Origin: Loripinus fragilis
Lineage: Eukaryota > Mollusca > Bivalvia > Lucinida > Lucinidae
Assembly (NCBI GenBank): GCA_964019695.1
Contig: CAXHUL010000501.1
Coordinates: 187,401 to 251,400 of the forward strand
Reading direction: 5' to 3'
DNA length: 64,000 nucleotides
Position numbers and translations under genes: made by a program. This document shows positions 10,930-21,079 of this stretch, one piece after another (within the stretch, counting starts at the first letter, position 1; the number at the start of each line of letters is the position of its first letter). Under the pieces are notes generated by a model. That model was not told where the DNA came from. It saw only the letters and a list, made by a program, of their open reading frames with translations, and did not search any database.

Positions 10930-11845
10930 CCACTCCACCCCCACCCCCCTGTCCAACATGCACTGCATTAGCGGTGATCCCTACCAATTTGCACCACCAA
11001 GACGGATCAAAAAATATCTTCAGGTAGCACTGATATTATTTGTTTAGCACGATTCATTACATCTCAGTCAACCATTTATCAGTCATGTTGGGATGCGTCT
11101 TCATGGGTTGAAACAGTTCTAACAGCAGATAAAAGCACTAATATTAATAACAGCCATTGCAGTACATGTAACACATAACTGCAAATAAGTAGTACATTGA
11201 CAGACAGTGCAGACCAGGATCAGATGCAGCAGAATGTAGCATCAGATCAAGATCTACACTGATTGTTTAGGAATGGGTTGGGCATCTAGAAATTTGCGTC
11301 TTTTCTACAACCATGTGTGTATCCTATAGAAAGATCCTGGTCTAAAGCAGACCAATTTTACAAATCTTGATGTACCAATTCCAACTCCACACTCTCTAAA
11401 AAAGTATAGAAGGGTCGTCGATGACGGTGGGTCGCGCTTATTGCAATAAACCTAAACTCCTGGGGAGTACGGAGTGGGTAAAAGATGCACTCTCTGAGTC
11501 AGCAAAAACACATTTTTCTACTTTCACAAAGGAATGGTGAAATTTACTTATAAAAAAGTATTACTGGAATGTTTCCAACATGACAACTAGGTGATTAAAG
11601 GTAAATTTATCTTGCTGTGTCAATTAGTTTTTAGCTACTTTCATTTTCGCCTACAACTGTACAAGTTCCCCACCCATGGCCAGTCTGTAAAGACAGAGGG
11701 ACAGAACCCCTTGTGTAAAAGTTAATTGTGACGGTACAACATACAACATATCGATGTAGATTTACAGTCGATAGAACCTCACAACCAGAAGAAACGAAAC
11801 GGCATTACACAGACTGAGAGCTCTCAGACGCGCAGAATAACCTTT
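10930..11845. other. No gene recognised
   Basis: No exon, RNA gene or clear element boundary seen. There is a short tandem-like CCAGATC/AGATC content, but nothing I can delimit. Confidence 0.4.
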
Positions 11846-12370
11846 GCAAACAGTTTGGACCAAGATCAGGCCCGACATTCTGTTCAGGCCTGATCGGGGT
11901 CTAAACTGTTTGACACTTTAGAGGTTATGACACAAGTTGAAGTTGAACCTATGTATTTTAACTTTGCGTTAAACCTTTACATGACATTGTCATCTGCTGT
12001 TAACCCTTTCAAACAATTTGGACCCAGATCAGGCCCGACATTCTGTTCGGACATGATCGGGGTCCAAACTGTTTGACACTTTAAAGGTTATGAAAAGTTG
12101 AAGTTGAACCGATGTATTTTAACTTTCGTTAAACCTTTACATGACATTGTCATCTGCTGTTAACCCTTTCAAACAATTTGGACCAAGATCAGGCCCGACA
12201 TTCTGTCCGGACCTGATCGGGGTCCAAACTGTTTGACACTTTAGAGGTTATGAAAAGTTGAATCGATGTATTTTAACTTTGCGTTAAACCTTTACATGAC
12301 ATTGTCATCTGCTGTTAACCTTTTCAAACAATTTGGACCCAGATCAGGCCGAACCCATGTATTTCTACTC
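11846..12370. repeat. Tandem array, ~160-bp unit with internal palindrome
   Basis: About 3.3 units start near 11846, 12005, 12170 and 12325. Each has CAAACAGTTTGGACC, AGATCAGGCCCGACATTCTG, CCTGATCGGGGTC and AAACTGTTTGACAC, forming an imperfect hairpin. A spacer of CTTTACATGACATTGTCATC and TGCTGTTAACC follows. The hairpin is the same module that recurs at 43-60 kb. Confidence 0.85.
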
Positions 12371-12499
12371 TGCATTGAATCTTTACCTGAAAGTGCCATC
12401 TGCTTTTAAACTTTGCAAGCATGATGCATCAGTTTGCGAGTATATTTACAGAGGGCAGTCTGCTGAGATGTAACATGATACATTGGTTTGCAGTCATGC

Positions 12500-13240
12500 T
12501 GAGATGGGACATGATATCTATCTATCTATATGGAACGCCTCGACTGCCTTATACTGTGCACATTATATTCGTCATGTACAAGGGTCATTTTGTTATGCAC
12601 AAATGTAATTCGTTATGTGCAAAATGTATTTCGTTATGCGCAAAATACATTTCGTTATGTGCAAAATGAGTTTCGTTATGTGCACAATGTATTTCGTTAT
12701 GCGCAAAATATATTTCGCTTTGTGCATAATATATTTCGTTATGTGCAAAATGTATTTCGTTACGTGCACAATGTATTTCGTCATGCGCAAAATACATTTC
12801 ACTATGTGCATAAGGTATTTCGTTTTGCACAAAAGGTGTTTCGTTATGTGCACACAGTATTTCGTTATGTGCATAATGTATTTCGTTATGTGTATAATGT
12901 ATTTCGTTATGTGCATAATGTATTTAGTTATGTGCACAATGTATTTCGTTATGTGCACAATATATTTCATTATGTGCATAATGTATTTCGTTATGTGCAT
13001 ACTGTTTTTCGTTATGTGCACAATGTAATTGGTTATGTGCATAATGTATTTCGTTATGTGCACAATGTATTTTGTTATGTGCAAAATCTATTTCGTTATG
13101 TACACAATGTATTTTGTTATGTGCACAATGTATTTCGTTATGTGCAAATCTATTTCGTTATGTGCATAATCTATTTGGTCCTGTGCCGTGTCATTAAACA
13201 AGTTGTTATGTAACTACTATAGCCGGTCTTGTATAAGTCA
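12500..13240 (+). mobile_element. Element carrying a 21-bp minisatellite, copy 1
   Basis: From about 12590 to 13190 a degenerate 21-bp unit (core TTTCGTTATGTGCAYAATGT) repeats roughly 28 times. Left flank (GGAACGCCTCGACTGCC, ACAAGGGTCATTTTG) and right flank (TTTGGTCCTGTGCC, AACAAGTTGTTATG, CCGGTCTTGTATAAG) both recur in inverse orientation at 27955-29035. Array and flanks were therefore copied together, which argues for a mobile or segmentally duplicated element rather than a local satellite. Because 21 is a multiple of 3, several frames on both strands are open; I do not regard these as genes. Confidence 0.8.
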
Positions 13241-13274
13241 GGGCTTTCAATAAGATTTGAAGTAGAAGGGTTCT

Positions 13275-13380
13275 AATAAAAAGTAGAAGGGGGGTCTGGG
13301 GGCCCTCCCCCAGCGGGGGCCATGGGGGCAGCGCCCCCAAGTCCGGGAGTCCAGGGGGCCGAAGGCCCCCTGCCGAAAAA
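13275..13380. repeat. GC-rich hairpin block
   Basis: Dense CCCC/GGGG palindromic sequence (GGGGGCCCTCCCCC, GGGGGCAGCGCCCCC, GGGGGCCGAAGGCCCCC) in an AT-rich background. Three adjacent small stem-loops can be read by eye. It lies just 3' of the hAT-derived gene and has no plausible product. Confidence 0.6.
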
Positions 13381-13539
13381 GGAAAATTAGATGTTCTCAG
13401 GCACAGAAAAAACACATTTCCATAGGGGTATTTGGTGTCATTTCTTGCCCATTTCCTCCTTTCTTCAATAGAATATGGTGAAGGATAAATATGGATGAAA
13501 TAAGACAGAACTGTTTCACAAATAAATTTTTATCTTAAC

Positions 13540-13545
13540 TTTATT
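13540..13545 (-). promoter_or_regulatory. Polyadenylation signal of the hAT-derived gene
   Basis: AATAAA on the minus strand, about 28 bp beyond the stop codon of the gene ending at 13573, with the context CCTGAATAAAGTTAAG. A short 3' UTR follows from this. Confidence 0.6.
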
Positions 13546-13572
13546 CAGGCCTGGTTTGGAGCATTATCACCA

Positions 13573-15947
13573 TTAAACTTCACATTCACTCTCTGACCAG
13601 TCATCATCAGAAGGTGGTGGTGACTCAAGAGGAAGTTGCACAGCTTTAGCATAAAGACGAACTTCATCTCTGACAAGCTCTGCAAATTCACCTTGAGTCA
13701 GATTACATGGATCAGTTTGAATGTATGCATCCATCATCAGTTTTTCACTGGCTTTCTGAGGGGTCTTTCTGGGAAGTTTCCTCCTTGGCTTTCTTTTCAG
13801 CCACTTTGCCACAGCACTTCTGATGACAGACTTGGCTTTAGGAGATGATGTTGCCGCCCCATTCACAGATACATGCATAAGGGCCTGCAACATATCATTT
13901 CTAATGCTTGACCTCAGCCTTGTCTTCAACCGTTTTAATGCACTTGCACCTCTCTCAGGCCAGGCATTAGAAACAGGCATAGATAATAGAATGTCAGCAA
14001 TCTTGCTCAGCTGTGGATAAAAGGATTCCAACTGCATGAGTCTCAGAAGACACCAAGTGGTTGGAGGAATTGGCTCAGTATCCACAGCTGAATCAGAGTT
14101 CTGACTTTCTAAGATGTCCACTTTCTGGTTGAGCATGTCATATTTCAACTTAGCCCACTCAGCCAAAAGCTCCTCCGTCACACTTTGTCTATCATCATCT
14201 GGAGCAAAATGCTCTGCCAAAGTTGAAATTTGACGTTGACCATATATTTTGAAAGCTGGATGAGATCTTGCTGGCAGCTTAAGGGGGTCAAATACTTTTG
14301 CTGCAGTCAAAATTGGGAGACATTCTTCGAAACGTCTATCAATATTGCTTTTAAGAGACTCAACATACTTTGTGAGAGTGTTTGACATTTCAGCCAGATT
14401 GCTAGGGCTGTCATTGATGTTTGTGACCCCCAGTAGCTGCAGTCTACCACCATCATGCAAATCTGAAATGAGCCTTTTTTGTGGCGTACTCTTGTCTATC
14501 AGGTAATCAAGTTTGTCTTTAGTGCTTTCAATACATGGGGAGATCTGAGAAAAATCGATAACCCCCTTCTGGAAGGATTTACTTAGAATTGCAAGGTGGG
14601 GTAGAACTTCAGCCAAGATATAAACAACACTTAAGAACTTGAAGCTGTTCATCTTTGTAAGAATACCTGATGCAGCAGCATCCTCATCCTTCAATTGAGT
14701 CAGAGACTGCAAAACAGCTGGATAGTCCAGAATGATTGCCTGAACAGACTCATTGAAGGAAAGCCAGCGGGTTTGGCATGCCTTCTTTAGGCGCTTAGCT
14801 GCTTTTTCACGGCTTTTTTCATTTGACAGAGTGACCGACTTTAACTGCATCTGTGTCTTTAAATAAACAGCCAACTTCTTAGGTGAGTTTTCAAACAGCT
14901 TCCATAGTTGGAGGAGCCATAGTTGTACTTGTTTGATATAAGATATGTCTCCCAATGTATCAGTACAGGCCAGTGCAAGCCGATGGCATATACAGTGAAT
15001 GCTAACCAGCCTAGAATTTACAGTTCTTTTCAGTCTTGCCGCTACACCATTGTTTTTTCCAACCATAACACTGGCTCCATCAGATACAAAGGAAGACATA
15101 CTTTCTGGTGAAAGTTCAAAATCTTTCAAGGTACTTACAATCATGGAGCTGATGGCTTCAGAGTTTGCAGATTCAAAGTTCTCAAGAAGATTATCAATTG
15201 ACAGGAAAGAAACTTTAACTTTTTCTTCAACTCTATCATAAAACTGAACAAAAGTGATCATCTGCTCGAGAACACTTATATCTGTTGCCTCATCCACCAT
15301 CAGCCCATAATGTGAAGCTCTCTTGAGACTTAACAAATTATCATCTTCAACAGCCTCACCAATTGTGAGAAAAATTTCTCTTAAAGATCCTGCTGATTTA
15401 TGATTAAAGTGTTTAATATCATCTAGCCCTATCTGCTCTAAAAGTTTCAACATTGAGAGGACTTTTTTATTTGCGATTTCCTCTTTCATGAGCCAGTAGA
15501 TGGTAGTGAACACTTTAATCAGTACATCATCTTTAACTCTATCTCTGTCATCCAATTGCTTCTGGAAGCATGAGACTCGCTTGCACAGCTCAGTGGTGAC
15601 AGCGTCTTTATGCTGCTGTGTAACAACATGATCTGAAAGAGCCTCCGGCCTAAAGCGTGTGCTGGGCTCTTCATTGAAGATTTTCTTTTTGTTTTGAACA
15701 TTTGATGTATCATGTTTGGAACACAGCAGACAATAAAGACCTCTGCCTTCCACATAAACTGCCCACCACACATCAGTCTTCTCACAAAAAGATTTTTTGT
15801 CACTAAGCCATGAATGCTGAAATCTATATTTCAGTGATTTCTGTCTCTCCTCTTCATTTCTTGTCAGCGAACTACAGTTAATGCAGATGTCATTGTGGTG
15901 GACTTTCTCTTCTGGACTTACTTTTGACAGAATATCTGAAATTTGAC
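13573..15947 (-). CDS. hAT-transposase-derived protein (ZNF862/C17orf113-like), main 3' exon
   Basis: Uninterrupted exon encoding about 791 residues to a TAA stop. Numbering is from the in-frame ATG at 15960, which is probably intronic because TTTGTTTCAG|GT reads as a splice acceptor ending at 15948. An N-terminal TTF-type zinc finger shows C77-x2-C80 and H111/H117. The hAT RNase-H-like domain shows VDEATD (D223), VSDGAS (D294), HCICHRLALAC (C323, H326) and QTRW (398-399). The C-terminal hAT dimerisation region has NAWPERGASALKRLKTRLRS, with the third acidic residue at E669. A basic stretch (KWLKRKPRRKLPRK) and an acidic tail follow. All three candidate catalytic acids are present. The family cuts or binds DNA as a transposase, but many copies are domesticated nuclear proteins. 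It could be the protein of an autonomous hAT element or a host gene; I see no TIRs around it. Confidence 0.88.
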
Positions 15948-16211
15948 CTGAAACAAACATTTAGAAAAGATACTATGATTGTCAAGTCTTGGGTTCAAGG
16001 GTCCTCATTTTGCTCTGTATGTGTTAATCTTTTAAACACATGACCCTATGGCTGTTTGATTGTAAATATACTAGATTTCTGGTATCTAAAACTTTAGAGA
16101 CATTATCTTATACTATCTAATGTAATTTAACAAATTCTTTTCAGGGTGATTAAAGTGTAACTGGTTATTTATGGAAGATTAGCTTTTTTTGCTAAATGTG
16201 TTACCCTCTGA

Positions 16212-16220
<9 letters not shown>

Positions 16221-16258
<38 letters not shown>
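16221..16258 (+). repeat. (ATT)n microsatellite
   Basis: About 12 perfect ATT trinucleotides, in the intron. Confidence 0.95.
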
Positions 16259-16726
16259 TATGTAATAAATTGAATATAGCTACATACATGTAATTCATTT
16301 TAAAAGAAAGGCAAATAAATGGCCACGTTTGGGCTTAAAGAGGAAAGAAAAGATGAGTCAAGCAGATGCAAAAATTTTATAGTCAATAAACATTTGTTTA
16401 TCAAAATTGTTTTCAGTCCAATGAAAATATAGTATTGCAACTCCTGTCGGTTGATTTATGCATCTTGATTATAACAAAAGTAAAAGAGAAGCTTATGGCA
16501 TATACTGAGGTATAAGCAATGGAATAGCAGGTGAGCAAAGAAGATGAAAATCAACTAGCACCAAAGTGAAGTGATAAAGAAAATGAAAAGTCAATGGAAT
16601 ATTATAATCAATCATAGAGAAAAGGAAGATATGGTTTAAAAACAACACCAGTCATGAAGAACATGAAAAGCAACCATCACCATGTTAGCATCTAATGTTA
16701 AATACTGTATGATTATGTGTACATTA

Positions 16727-16960
16727 GGCTTAAATGAAATGTATGCGTGGTTCCTGTTGCCTACCTACCCTAATTATTTTAGTCCTACCTTAAACATTAA
16801 AATGGTCTTTGGAGAAAAAATACCTAAAATGGGCACTTTTTCAGATTTTGTCACTATTTTCTTTGTTAAATGTTATAACAAAATTTAATAATTTCCCTAC
16901 CTACCTACCCTAAATTTTGTCAGTATGCAACAGGAACCACACATATATTTCATTTAGGCC
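16727..16960. mobile_element. PIF/Harbinger-type MITE (TSD TTA)
   Basis: 234-bp element with TIRs of about 34 bp: GGCYTAAATGAAATRTATG followed by YGTGGTTCCTGTTGC, inverted at the other end. It is flanked by TTA at 16724-16726 and 16961-16963. A 3-bp TTA target plus GG-starting TIRs fit PIF/Harbinger. The subterminal motif CCTACCTACCC occurs near both ends in direct orientation. A 68-residue open frame across it is incidental. Confidence 0.8.
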
Positions 16961-17188
16961 TTATTATTTTGTGTCATTTTACTCTCACCTTAAACATCTT
17001 ACCATGCTCCTTCTCAAATCTGAAAATGGTAGTTTTAGAAAATCAGACATTACAAAACTTCACCTATAAAATTCATTTGGTAATTGGTATTTAAAATTAA
17101 AACTTAATTTTGTTCAGTTCTGCGAGTTTCTTATCACATACTTTTGTATTCAATGATGTTCGAAAAAGCAGACTAAAATAACACAAAC

Positions 17189-17299
17189 CTGCAGTGTATG
17201 TGTTCATCCTTGGCTGAGACTTTGAAACCTGTTCTGAAGGGCCTACGACAGAATCATCATTTTTCTGGGACTGAGGACCAGTGCACTCGCCATCAGAAC
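17189..17299 (-). CDS. hAT-derived gene, internal exon (37 codons)
   Basis: 111-bp exon with acceptor TGCATTTCTAG and donor CAG|GTTTGT. It enters and leaves in phase 1, so it is symmetric, and it joins the 13573-15947 exon in frame (…NTYTA-G-QISDILSK). The peptide is Ser/Gln-rich and hydrophilic (GECTGPQSQKNDDSVVGPSE), with no domain. Phase agreement at both junctions is the main support. Confidence 0.75.
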
Positions 17300-17618
17300 C
17301 TAGAAATGCATTGAAAAACAAATGAGTTTCATTTGAAAACATTTCATATATGAGTTTTCTCTGTAACTTATAAATATGCCAGCCAATAGGATTGAATATG
17401 ATTATTATTCAACCACTTGTGAACTTTCAGGCAGGTCTACATATTCTCCGAGTGTCAACTAAGTTTTTGAAGATCACACATAAATAATGGAAAAAGAAGT
17501 TAGCTCTGAGTTCATTGTACATTTACAATATATTGTATTTCTTTAAACACCAGCATATGATTAGTTGACTTTTGGCAGTAATTTGGAGATAAATCTGACT
17601 AAATCACAAAATACAAAC

Positions 17619-17720
17619 TTGTGAATTCCTTATCTGCAGGCAGCTCTTGAATTGTCTGTTCTTCGCCGAACTGAGCATTGACTAGTTCTTCAGCATTTGT
17701 GGCCAGTCCTTCTTGCAATT
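17619..17720 (-). CDS. hAT-derived gene, internal exon (34 codons)
   Basis: 102-bp exon between acceptor TTTTTTTTCAG|AATTG and donor CACAA|GTTTGT. Phase 1 at both ends, open throughout. It encodes an acidic peptide (LQEGLATNAEELVNAQFGEE) that probably belongs to the disordered N-terminal region. It splices in frame with the exons on either side. Confidence 0.72.
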
Positions 17721-17796
17721 CTGAAAAAAAAAATAAAATAATACAGGCCTCCATATAAGAGTGCTTATTGGAAAATTATTTTCTTTATTTTTCATC

Positions 17797-17868
17797 CAAA
17801 ACATATGTTGCGGGTACTCAAAAGAACCGTCTCAATGAGACGGTTCTTTTGAGCACCCAAAACACATG
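17797..17868. repeat. GAGACGGTTCTTTTGAGCACC hairpin, reference copy
   Basis: Near-perfect palindrome: CTCAAAAGAACCGTCTCA and its inverse share a centre, extended by AAACATATGTTGCGGG / CCCAAAACACATGG. It lies in the intron between the exons at 17619 and 18225. Related copies are at 30640-33110, 40112-40150, 41545-41790, 49650-49790, 60370-60430 and 60805-60860. Confidence 0.85.
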
Positions 17869-18224
17869 GTAAAATTAATGGGTAAGAAATTAAATAATTC
17901 AAATTTTACGCAAATAAAATTTCCTTGTCTGGACCTATGATAATACACGTAGCTCATAAGTCAAATAAGTATCTCTCTAGACAGCCATCAAGTGATGAGA
18001 TCAAAGTATTTATAATAGCTTTTTTGTCAGCAGTAACTGATATTTGCCATGTTCATGACTCGATTTGTAGAATAAAAACTTTATAGGCAACAAATGAAAA
18101 ATAATTGAATAAGAGTTTTGGGTTCTGGCACTGTGCATAGTCCTTTGTCATAATGATACTAGGTTTAATGTTTGTTTCAACATTACATCTTAAAAGTGCA
18201 GATAATATATAATACACAACAAAC

Positions 18225-18334
18225 CTGAAGTACATTTCTTCTTTACTGGTGGTTCACAGGTGTCAGAACTGGTAGGCAAGTTATTGGGGGACGCTGCTGC
18301 TGGCGCTTGGCTGGTGTTATTTGATGATACATTT
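18225..18334 (-). CDS. hAT-derived gene, upstream exon (37 codons, NLS-like)
   Basis: 110-bp exon with acceptor TTTTTGTTCAG|AAATG and donor TTCAG|GTTTGT. It enters in phase 2, leaves in phase 1 and is open throughout. The peptide is Asn/Ser/Pro/Ala-rich and ends EPPVKKKCTS, a short basic cluster that could be a nuclear-localisation signal. An exon further 5' ending in phase 2 is required. I could not identify it, and repeats fill 18545-19975, so the gene's start and promoter are unknown. Confidence 0.7.
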
Positions 18335-18544
18335 CTGAACAAAAATAGCAAAGTATTTTACCAAGTCTGGATGTGAAAAAAACAACAACAAATTTTTAAC
18401 TATCATGCTAAGACATAGACATTCAGCTGCTGTTTACATGAAGTGCAAGTGGATGTATCCTTTAACACCAAAGTTTTTATATAAGGGTTGGATATAACTT
18501 GGATATCATGCGATAGTCAGCATGCCTAGTTTTAAACCCAATCA

Positions 18545-18924
18545 CGGTTTATAGCTATGGTTTCCTCTTTAATTGCACGACAGTGGGTCAGGCCTCAGAC
18601 TCTATGACGGCTCTGATGTAAAGCTTTAATCGGTGGGTTGGTGCCTGATGCTTATCTGTAGCTGGACCCACCGTGGCTCAACTTGAGGTTTTCTTTAGCT
18701 CTGACTATCTGTGAGTCATGAGCCCTTTTATTTGTTTCATCATGGTGTGTTAATTTGATTAGAGTGTTTCTCCATGATACATTGCATTACATGTAGTTAG
18801 ATGGCCTCCATGCGAGCTGAACATTTCTTGTACTTCAACAACAGCAGAATCTAGGGCGAAGATTTGGTACCAGTAAAATGCATTTAAGCCACCGGTGGCT
18901 TAGGCTGCTGTCTGTTCTAAGGCG
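18545..18924 (+). repeat. Dispersed repeat B, copy 1
   Basis: Ordered block similarity to 22370-22925: GGTCAGGC, GGTGGGTT-G-GCCTG, ACCGTGG, GATGATACATTGCATT, TCCATGCGA and AAGGCGGT. It passes directly into a solo arm of the fold-back element (18925-19175). Confidence 0.6.
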
Positions 18925-19175
18925 GTTGACTTTTTGTTTATTGTTACTCCCATTGTGGGAGTCTGCAATTGTTCTATGTTTTGTTTTATGTTACTTTATG
19001 TCCATTCTAGTATTGCAACCATCTTGATTGGGAAGAGAGAGCTGGTTGCTTTGCTTAATTTGGCTTCCTGGTGTCTCTTGATGGGTGAGCGGCTCTTCCT
19101 CGCGGTGCCACAGGGTTGTCTGCTGTTTGTGATTGTGGTATTTCCTGATCATACTCACTATTTTTTCTTATTTGT
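18925..19175 (+). repeat. Solo arm of the 2111-4115 fold-back element
   Basis: Matches the 2124-2200 plus 3276-3450 arm almost end to end and preserves an empty site (ACTTTATGTCC) where copy 1 of the 4-bp-TSD element inserted at 2201. Confidence 0.75.
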
Positions 19176-19356
19176 TAAGACCGCTTGTAGGGGTTGAATG
19201 ATACTTGAATCTATGTAAGGTTTTGTTTGTAGAGGATACCAAAATGATCCCGTAGCTACCATTCCCATTGACTCTGCATAGCATGATAATAACTGACAAT
19301 GTAATTTATGTTACTGCTCAAGAAGCATTTTTTTGGGAATAGCTAGTACTTGTAAT

Positions 19357-19975
19357 GGTTCTGGGTCATTTCGGCCCATAACAAAATCGGCCCATGTCAA
19401 TTTCGGCCCATAAATTTTGTCAACCTGGATTTCTGCAAAAGAGATGAGTTATTAATCTTATTATTGAAAATGTTTAAAATTGATAAATAGAGTGATATAT
19501 TGAGAAAAAAACCTGAAAATAGATTGACTTTACAAACTAGTAAAGACTAGAAAACGCTTAGACTGGTATCATAAATCACATATATATTTTTCATTAGCAA
19601 ATACAACATGTTCAGTGAGTTAAACTGAATAATTAGATTAAGAAAGAATCGCTTGCATTTCAGGTGCGAGCCGGAAACACTCAAGCTAGAATGCGCAAAT
19701 GCACAGTCTCATCTGAGCATTTACTGCTCGTTGCCTATGTGATCATGAACTCTACTCTAACATATAAACTCCTATTCAATTAAAACGAACCATTCTTATT
19801 AATTATTATGTTTGTGTGGATAATTACAGGTAAGCCGAACTTATTATACCAATCATAGACAAACATACCAATTATATATTAGTATACCTGTGGGCCGTAA
19901 TTGTATAGACCGATTTGGTTTTGGGCCGAAATTGACATGGGCCGAAATTGTTATGGGCCGAAATGTCCAGTGACC
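19357..19975. mobile_element. hAT-type MITE with GGGCCGAAATT words (TSD CTTGTAAT)
   Basis: 619-bp element. The left end runs GGTTCTGGGTCATTTCGGCC and the right end is its imperfect inverse (GGGTCACTGGACATTTCGGC). Within about 60 bp of each end the word TTTCGGCCCATAA is repeated three times. It is flanked by perfect 8-bp duplications, CTTGTAAT at 19349-19356 and 19976-19983. An 8-bp TSD fits hAT (or P) transposons; the centre is AT-rich and non-coding. Confidence 0.78.
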
Positions 19976-20709
19976 CTTGTAATAAATATGGCGCATTATC
20001 TTTCTAGTTTGGGACAAATACCATGTCTAGCAGGAGCAGGCATGGTCAGAGAATCTGTCCGTGCTCATTTTAAGCTCTACTGCTGGATAGAAATCTTACC
20101 CAGGTTGAAAGAAAACGTTGATCTTTGCTTGCTTCATGCTGGATTTTCCCGGACTCTGTCAACGAATTTGTTTACATCGCTGGTTTCCGATAGCTAATAC
20201 TCGTTGTCGTAAACACGAGACGTCTCGGTCAAAAACCATACCGACCCCACTCATCTTGGCTCGATAATTCGGATTTTTTTTCTCAATTAATGCTACTTTC
20301 TGTCTTTCCTCCTCCGTGCACAACTGCACAAAACACAATCAAGAGTGTGGTACATAATGAGTCTAAAATCGCAAATTTAAGTCAGAAGTAGCGGCGGTCG
20401 TCCATGAAAAAACGGGAGGAAGATTTACTGTGAATGTCGAAAAGACACGGATCGAGTCGACCCGAAACGATAGCAGGAAGACCCATTTCCGGCATCACAT
20501 TATTTTTGTAAACAAACTAATATTCGCCAAGGCTATGATTCTAAAGATGAATTATGGATGAAAACCTTTACATGATCCCTTTTTAATCAGAAATTCATAT
20601 TGCAGAATGTAGAAACAACAATCGGCAGTATTTTCAAGACAAAACTACATTCGGTTTTTTTTTTCCAAGACAAAAGTAGCCGGGGGATCCGGTCAATATA
20701 GTTCTGGGA

Positions 20710-20756
20710 CCATAACGTAGTTTGTAAGTTTGTTCTAGGCTCAAACTACGTTATGG
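20710..20756. repeat. Perfect 15-bp inverted repeat (hairpin)
   Basis: CCATAACGTAGTTTG and its exact inverse CAAACTACGTTATGG are separated by 17 bp. It could be a fold-back element remnant or the termini of a tiny MITE. Confidence 0.7.
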
Positions 20757-21079
20757 TTTTTATGCACGATAGAATGAAAATTAAGTCATGTATTTTAATC
20801 CATGCAATTCCAGCTTGCGTGTACTGCTGTGCACTTCTGGCAATTAGTAGTCATGAAGAAAAATGTTGAAATATTTGAAATACAATAAGTATATCGTATA
20901 TTGACACTTACGATGTGTTAAAGAGTGAAAAAACAAAAGTGTTTTGTAAACAGAGAGATGTTGTTGTCCTACATCATGGCGTGTGGTTCTCAGTGTCATC
21001 AGCGTCAGTAAAGGAGGCAGGGTACCAAACTTGACAGGTATTGGGGTATAACAAAACACCGGAAGGAACGTTCCTTACG
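20757..21079. other. No gene recognised
   Basis: Spacer before the LINE remnant; no structure recognised. Confidence 0.35.

Larger units (their letters stand above)
15948..17188 (-). other. Last intron of the hAT-derived gene
   Basis: Delimited by GTTTGT at the 5' side (17188) and TTTGTTTCAG at the 3' side (15948). It holds an (ATT)n tract at 16221-16258 and a Harbinger-type MITE at 16727-16960. No further exon recognised inside. Confidence 0.65.

Noticed and set aside
12530..13213. Long open frames with heptapeptide repeats as a protein gene
   Set aside because: They exist in several frames and both strands because the DNA repeats every 21 bp; no splice or start context.
20200..20300. First exon of the hAT-derived gene (minus-strand ATG near 20255 followed by GTAAAC)
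   Set aside because: The only good donor gives phase 1, whereas the exon at 18225-18334 needs an upstream phase-2 end.
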